Assembly: GCA_016721845.1 (NCBI GenBank)
Contig: JADKHK010000013.1
Location: 248,001 to 312,000 of the forward strand
Direction: 5' to 3'
Length of the DNA stretch: 64,000 nucleotides
DNA from: Lysobacterales bacterium
GTDB lineage: Bacteria > Pseudomonadota > Gammaproteobacteria > Xanthomonadales > Ahniellaceae
A program made the translations under genes and the position numbers. This document shows positions 60,052 to 64,000 of the stretch, piece by piece; the stretch's first letter is position 1; each line of letters begins with the position of its first letter. A model generated the notes under the pieces. The model made no database searches. It was not told the origin of the DNA and saw only the letters and a list, made by a program, of their open reading frames with translations.

Positions 60052-61956
60052 ATGATCACGATCACGCTGCCGGATGGCGCGAAGCGCGAATACGCCGCGA
60101 ACACGACGATCGGCGAAGTCGCCGCCAGCATCGGTGCCGGTCTGGCGAAGGCCGCTCTGGCCGGCAAGGTCGACGGCAAACTCGTCGACCTGAGCTACCC
60201 GATTGCCGCCGATGCCGCGCTGGAAATCGTCACCGAGAAGCACCCGGATGCGCTTGAAGTCCTGCGCCATTCGACCGCGCATCTGCTCGCGCAGGCGACG
60301 CAGCGCCTGTTCCCGGATACCCAGGTCACGATCGGCCCGGTGGTCGAGAACGGCTTCTACTACGACTTCGCGCGCAAGACGGCGTTTACGCCCGACGACC
60401 TCGCAAAGATCGAGGCCGAGATGACGAAGATCGTCGGCGAAGGTTTGCCGGTGTTGCGCTCGGTGATGAGCCGCGACGAGGCGGTGGCGTTCTTCAAGGG
60501 CAAGAACGAGCACTACAAGGCCGAGATCATCGAAAGTATCCCGGCCAACGAGGACCTGTCGCTGTACGCACAGGGCGAGTTCATCGACCTGTGCCGCGGC
60601 CCGCACGTGCCGAACACGTCCAAGCTGCGCGCGTTCAAGCTGATGAAAGTCGCCGGTGCCTATTGGCGTGCCGACGCCAAGAACGAGATGCTGCAACGCG
60701 TCTACGGCACCTCGTGGTTGAACGACAAGGACCTCAAGGCCTATCTGTTCCAGCTCGAAGAGGCCGAGAAGCGCGACCACCGCAAGCTTGGCAAGCAGCT
60801 CGATCTGTTCCACATGCAGGAAGAGGCGCCGGGCCTGGTGTTCTGGCATCCGAAGGGCTGGCAGGTCTGGCAGGTCGTCGAGCAGTACATGCGCAAGGTC
60901 TACCGCGACAACGGCTATCAGGAGGTGCGCTGCCCGCAGATCCTCGACAAGTCCTTGTGGGAAAAGACCGGCCACTGGGCCAACTATCGCGACAACATGT
61001 TCACGACGCACTCGGAAAACCGCGATTACGCGGTCAAGCCGATGAACTGCCCGGGTCACGTGCAGATCTTCAATCATGGCCTCCACAGCTACCGCGAATT
61101 GCCGATCCGATACGGCGAATTCGGCGCCTGCCACCGCAATGAACCCTCGGGCGCGTTGCACGGGATCATGCGCGTGCGCGGCTTCACCCAGGACGACGGC
61201 CACATCTTCTGCACCGAAGCGCAGATCGAACCCGAAGTGACAGCGTTTCATCGTCAGGCGATGAAGGTCTACTCGGACTTCGGTTTCAGCGACATCGCGC
61301 TCAAGATCGCACTGCGCCCCGCCAACCGCATCGGCGATGACGCCGCCTGGGACAAGGCCGAGGATTCGCTGCGTTCGGCGCTGCGGGCCTGCGGCGTGAC
61401 CTGGGAGGAGTTGCCGGGCGAGGGTGCATTCTACGGTCCGAAGATCGAATACCACTTCCGCGACTCGATCGGTCGCGGCTGGCAGGTCGGCACGATGCAG
61501 GTCGATTTCTTCATGCCTGGCCGCCTCGGGGCCGAATACGTGACCGAAGAATCCGGTCGCAAGACGCCGGTGATGCTGCACCGGGCCATTGTCGGTTCGA
61601 TGGAGCGATTCATCGGCATCCTGATCGAGCATCACGCTGGCATCCTGCCGCCCTGGCTCGCTCCGGTTCAGGCGGTGGTCATGAATATCACCGAGGGACA
61701 GGCGGAATACGTCGATTCGGTCGGTGAAACCCTTGTAAATCAAGGCTTCCGGGTCAAGGCTGATTTGCGTGGCGACAAGATCGGCTATAAGATCCGCGAA
61801 CACACGCTGCAAAAAGTGCCGTATCTGCTCGTCGTCGGAGACCGCGAGCGCGACAATGGCCAAGTGGCGGTGCGCGCGTTGAATGGGGAAGACTTGGGCG
61901 TCATGACGCTGGAGCAATTCATCGCGAAGCTGCGCGCAGAAACGGAGAAACACTGA
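60052..61956 (+). CDS. thrS: Threonyl-tRNA synthetase
   Basis: A 634-residue class II synthetase. The N-terminal TGS domain (about 1-62), the editing domain with HSTAHLLAQATQRLFPD, the catalytic core (motif 2 in YGEFGACHRNEPSGALHG; PMNCPGHVQIF; motif 3 near VGTMQVDFFMPGRLG) and the C-terminal anticodon domain (QAVVMNITEGQ) are complete. It charges tRNA-Thr and removes Ser-tRNA-Thr. It heads the run thrS-infC-rpmI-rplT-pheS. Its ATG follows a terminator at 60006-60030. Confidence 0.98.
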   Translation: MITITLPDGAKREYAANTTIGEVAASIGAGLAKAALAGKVDGKLVDLSYPIAADAALEIVTEKHPDALEVLRHSTAHLLAQATQRLFPDTQVTIGPVVENGFYYDFARKTAFTPDDLAKIEAEMTKIVGEGLPVLRSVMSRDEAVAFFKGKNEHYKAEIIESIPANEDLSLYAQGEFIDLCRGPHVPNTSKLRAFKLMKVAGAYWRADAKNEMLQRVYGTSWLNDKDLKAYLFQLEEAEKRDHRKLGKQLDLFHMQEEAPGLVFWHPKGWQVWQVVEQYMRKVYRDNGYQEVRCPQILDKSLWEKTGHWANYRDNMFTTHSENRDYAVKPMNCPGHVQIFNHGLHSYRELPIRYGEFGACHRNEPSGALHGIMRVRGFTQDDGHIFCTEAQIEPEVTAFHRQAMKVYSDFGFSDIALKIALRPANRIGDDAAWDKAEDSLRSALRACGVTWEELPGEGAFYGPKIEYHFRDSIGRGWQVGTMQVDFFMPGRLGAEYVTEESGRKTPVMLHRAIVGSMERFIGILIEHHAGILPPWLAPVQAVVMNITEGQAEYVDSVGETLVNQGFRVKADLRGDKIGYKIREHTLQKVPYLLVVGDRERDNGQVAVRALNGEDLGVMTLEQFIAKLRAETEKH

Positions 61957-61990
61957 ATTTCGTTCGGTGTTTCAGTGAGTTGGGCTCTTT

Positions 61991-62005
61991 GGAGGTAGCG
62001 GTATC
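61991..62005 (+). promoter_or_regulatory. Shine-Dalgarno and rare AUC start of infC
   Basis: GGAGGT (61991-61996) is followed after six bases by ATC (62003-62005). No ATG or GTG is in frame nearby with a ribosome site; TTG 62018 has none. This matches the known use of AUU/AUC/AUA starts in infC. Confidence 0.8.
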
Positions 62006-62521
62006 AGCACCGAGAAATTGAACCGTCGGAATAACGAGATCCGTGTTCCGCGTGTGCGCCTGATTGGCGCCGATGGCGAACAGATTGGCGTGGTCGGTCG
62101 TGATGACGCCCTGCGCATGGCGATGGACCTGGAACTGGATCTCGTCGAGATCGTTCCGAATGCCGATCCGCCGGTGTGCCGCATCATGGACTTCGGCAAG
62201 TTCCGGTTCGAAGAGCAGAAGAAGGCGCATGCCGCGCGCAAGAAGCAGAAGGTCGTCGAGATCAAGGAACTCAAGTTCCGCCCGACCACCGACGATGGCG
62301 ACTACGAGATCAAGCTGCGCAACCTGCGCCGTTTCATCTCCGAGGGCGACAAGGTGAAGATCAATATCCGTTTCCGCGGACGCGAAATGGCCCATACCGA
62401 ACTCGGTATCGAGATGGCCAAGCGTCTGGAAGCGGACCTGAAGGAAGAAGTGACGATCGAACAGTGGCCGCGTCTCGAAGGGCGGCAGATGGTCATGATG
62501 GTGGCGCCGAAGCGGAAGTGA
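62003..62521 (+). CDS. infC: Translation initiation factor IF-3
   Basis: About 172 residues from an AUC start, reading (M)STEKLNRRNNEIRVPRVRLIG. The N-domain (VRLIGADGEQIGVVGRDDAL), the linker (FGKFRFEEQKKAHAARKKQK) and the C-domain (IKLRNLRRFISEGDKVKINIRFRG) match IF-3. IF-3 discriminates against non-canonical start codons, so its own AUC start makes it self-limiting; this is known for E. coli AUU. It lies 46 bp after thrS. Spacer 62522-62632 leads into rpmI. Confidence 0.96.
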   Translation: MSTEKLNRRNNEIRVPRVRLIGADGEQIGVVGRDDALRMAMDLELDLVEIVPNADPPVCRIMDFGKFRFEEQKKAHAARKKQKVVEIKELKFRPTTDDGDYEIKLRNLRRFISEGDKVKINIRFRGREMAHTELGIEMAKRLEADLKEEVTIEQWPRLEGRQMVMMVAPKRK

Positions 62522-62632
62522 CGGTGCCGTAGGAACGCGGAACGGAATGCCGCACAAGCCGGATCGAGCAGGATGGAAAGCGTGGCCTCGGCCACCGCTC
62601 GGACCAGTCAAACAACACTCATAGGAAGTGTC
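62522..62632 (+). promoter_or_regulatory. infC-rpmI spacer, possible ribosomal-protein leader
   Basis: A 111-nt spacer with a hairpin GTGGC-CTCG-GCCAC (62582-62595). In E. coli the matching interval holds an L20-binding operator for rpmI-rplT. I cannot show that the L20 site is conserved here. AGGAAG (62623-62628) is the rpmI ribosome site. Confidence 0.35.
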
Positions 62633-62836
62633 ATGGCAAAGACGAAAATCAAGACCAACCGGGCCGCTGCAAAGCGTTTCCGGAAGACTGCATCCGGCAA
62701 ATTCAAGGCCGGTCATGCATTCAAGAGCCACATCCTGACCAAGAAGTCGACCAAGCGGAAACGCAACCTTCGTGGCACCAATCATGTTCGTGCGGAAGAC
62801 GCAGGTCGCGTCGCCCGCATGGTTCCCTACTTGTAA
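62633..62836 (+). CDS. rpmI: 50S ribosomal protein L35
   Basis: A 67-residue, very basic protein matching bL35 (KTNRAAAKRFRKTASGKFK, GHAFKSHILTKKSTKRKRNL). It belongs to the large subunit near the L15/23S region. It is slightly longer than the 65-residue E. coli form. It follows the infC-rpmI spacer and lies 16 bp before rplT. Confidence 0.97.
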   Translation: MAKTKIKTNRAAAKRFRKTASGKFKAGHAFKSHILTKKSTKRKRNLRGTNHVRAEDAGRVARMVPYL

Positions 62837-62852
62837 GCCGGAGGTATAGACC

Positions 62853-63212
62853 ATGGCACGAGTCAAACGTGGTGTAACCGCCCGCGCACGTCACAAGAAG
62901 ATCCTGGCCCAGGCCAAGGGTTACTACAATGCACGCCGCAAGGTGCTGCGTGTTGCCAAGCAGGCCGTCACCAAGGCTGCTCAGTACGCGTACATCGGCC
63001 GCAAGCAGCGCAAGCGCCAGTTCCGTGGCCTGTGGATCGTCCGCATCAATGCGGCCGCCCGCATGTTCGGCATGAGCTACAGCCGCTTCATGAACGGCAT
63101 GCTGAAAGCCGGCATCACCCTCGATCGCAAGGCACTGGCCGACATCGCCGTGCACGACATCAAGGCGTTCGAAGTGCTCGCAACGAAGGCCAAGGCCGCT
63201 CTCGCCGCGTAA
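62853..63212 (+). CDS. rplT: 50S ribosomal protein L20
   Basis: A 119-residue basic protein matching bL20 (ARVKRGVTARARHKKILAQAKGYY, YIGRKQRKRQFRGLWIVRINA). It is needed for early 23S assembly and, in E. coli, represses rpmI-rplT by binding the leader. GGAGG lies before its ATG. It is followed by a strong hairpin (63251-63288) before pheS. Confidence 0.98.
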   Translation: MARVKRGVTARARHKKILAQAKGYYNARRKVLRVAKQAVTKAAQYAYIGRKQRKRQFRGLWIVRINAAARMFGMSYSRFMNGMLKAGITLDRKALADIAVHDIKAFEVLATKAKAALAA

Positions 63213-63250
63213 GCTTCCAAGCCGGTTCGCGCCGGCCAATGCAGTACACG

Positions 63251-63288
63251 CGTGGGGAAGGGCTTGGCTCTTCCCCACGTTTTTTTTT
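63251..63288 (+). terminator. Strong intrinsic terminator between rplT and pheS
   Basis: CGTGGGGAAGGGC (63251-63263) pairs with GCTCTTCCCCACG (63267-63279, one G-U pair) around TTG, followed by nine T (63280-63288). It could be a plain rplT terminator or an attenuator for pheST. Confidence 0.88.
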
Positions 63289-63343
63289 GCGTCGCTGAAA
63301 CTCCGTTTGCGGAGAGACGGGCGCCATCGAAACAGGAATGACG

Positions 63344-64000
63344 ATGGACGAATTGCAGACCGCCGCCGAAGCTGCGACCGGTTCGATCAGGGATGCAGCC
63401 ACGCTTGACGCCCTCGACGCCATCCGTGTCGCCTGGCTCGGCAAGCAGGGCCGGCTGACCGAACAACTCAAGCTGCTTGGCAAGTTGCCGCCGGAAGAAC
63501 GCAAGGCGACCGGCGAGCGCGTCAATCAGATCAAGTCGCTGCTCGGCGATGCGATCGAGGCACGTCGTTGCGAGCTCGAATCCGCTGCGTACATCGCGCG
63601 TCTGGCGTCCGAACGGATCGATGTCACCATGCCGGGTCGCAATGGCACGCGTGCGAACCTGCATCCGGTCACGCGCACGCTGGATCGCATCACCGACATC
63701 TTCGGCCGGCTCGGCTATCAACTCGCCGACGGCCCCGAGATCGAGGACGACTACCATAATTTCGAAGCGCTGAACTTCCCGGAGCACCATCCGGCACGCG
63801 CGATGCATGACACCTTCTATTTTCCGGACGGGCGCCTGCTGCGCACGCACACCTCGCCGGTGCAGATCCGCGCGATGCAGGGGCGCACGCCGCCGATCCG
63901 CATCATCGCCGCCGGCAAGGTCTATCGCTCGGATTCGGACCAGACGCATACGCCGATGTTCCATCAGGTCGAAGGCCTGCTGGTCGACGAGACGTCGAAC
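63344..64000 (+). CDS. pheS: Phenylalanyl-tRNA synthetase alpha subunit (3' end outside window)
   Basis: 219 residues visible, cut by the window edge. The N-terminal coiled coil (DELQTAAEAATGSIRDAATL), then the catalytic core motif 1 region (HPVTRTLDRITDIFGRLGYQLADGPEIEDDYHNFEALNFPEHHPAR in outline), HTSPVQIRAMQ and the motif 2 start (AAGKVYRSDSDQTHTPMFHQVEGLLVDE, read in parts) are PheS. It charges tRNA-Phe with PheT. ATG 63344 is chosen because AGGA (63334-63337) sits six bases before it; ATG 63338 does not have proper spacing. The gene follows a terminator at 63251-63288. Confidence 0.97.
   Translation, partial: MDELQTAAEAATGSIRDAATLDALDAIRVAWLGKQGRLTEQLKLLGKLPPEERKATGERVNQIKSLLGDAIEARRCELESAAYIARLASERIDVTMPGRNGTRANLHPVTRTLDRITDIFGRLGYQLADGPEIEDDYHNFEALNFPEHHPARAMHDTFYFPDGRLLRTHTSPVQIRAMQGRTPPIRIIAAGKVYRSDSDQTHTPMFHQVEGLLVDETSN

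Noticed and set aside
59974..61953. 659-codon open frame on the minus strand
   Set aside because: It is the exact antisense of thrS and has no recognisable domain.
62018..62521. IF-3 starting at TTG 62018
   Set aside because: No ribosome site precedes it, and it would remove the first five conserved-type residues; the ATC at 62003 has GGAGGT.
1..64000. Search for CRISPR arrays, IS elements, integrases, phage genes, toxin-antitoxin pairs and secretion-system loci
   Set aside because: I saw no direct-repeat array, no transposase or recombinase motif and no T3/T4/T6 secretion gene. The two kinases do not by themselves show a secretion cluster.

Overview
The window is a chromosomal segment of a GC-rich gammaproteobacterium. 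Gene order and content point to the Lysobacterales (Xanthomonadales), possibly Rhodanobacteraceae-like. The clues are petABC followed by sspAB, a DegS-like protease beside petA, tRNA-Val(GAC)-thrS-infC-rpmI-rplT-pheS, a fimT-pilV-pilW-pilX-pilY1-pilE minor-pilin operon, an Oar-type TonB-dependent receptor and an ECF sigma/Ser-Thr kinase pair. The species assignment is inference. I saw no insertion sequence, prophage, integrase or CRISPR array. Coding density is high and genes are often joined by 4-nt ATGA overlaps.

Layout. 1-5.4 kb: exported proteins (a c-heme protein cut by the window edge, a lipoprotein, a Pmp-repeat protein, a delta-60 repeat protein). 5.4-8.9 kb: ECF sigma factor, transmembrane Ser/Thr kinase and exported dual-specificity phosphatase. 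8.9-13.4 kb: miaB, a lytic transglycosylase, a secreted beta-helix protein and a DegS-like protease. 13.5-17.4 kb: cytochrome bc1 (petABC) and sspAB. 17.4-20.7 kb: a second kinase fused to a formylglycine-generating-enzyme-like domain, plus a membrane-anchored double-FHA protein. 20.7-26 kb: housekeeping genes (nadC, a Trm112-like gene, purEK, sodB, grxD, SDR, MarC). 26-29.4 kb: the TonB-dependent receptor. 29.5-32 kb: a cyclic-nucleotide-binding/rhodanese protein and ppnN. 32.1-39 kb: minor-pilin operon. 39-45.3 kb: tRNA-Asn, then folA/mutY/ftsY against rsmD/coaD/ferredoxin. 45.3-52 kb: ggt, MBL hydrolase, DUF4920, PhoX, Nudix and a beta-propeller protein. 52-57.3 kb: 5'-3' exonuclease, nitroreductase, the three-part transhydrogenase pntAA-pntAB-pntB and yggX. 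57.3-59.7 kb: an MBOAT acyltransferase and its partner. 59.8-64 kb: tRNA-Val, thrS, infC (AUC start), rpmI, rplT and the start of pheS.

Together the genes describe a respiring, surface-active bacterium with type IV pili, many exported proteins and phosphorylation signalling. The most unusual signals are: (i) a shared C-terminal tail, roughly [IL]-F-x-[DNS]-[GS]-[FM]-E, on four otherwise unrelated exported proteins; (ii) a kinase/FGE-like fusion beside a double-FHA membrane protein; (iii) a PilY1 adhesin with what looks like an inserted pre-peptidase C-terminal (PPC) domain; (iv) a CNB-CNB-rhodanese protein next to the ppGpp-responsive nucleosidase gene ppnN. Functions are assigned by reading motifs only; no database search was possible.
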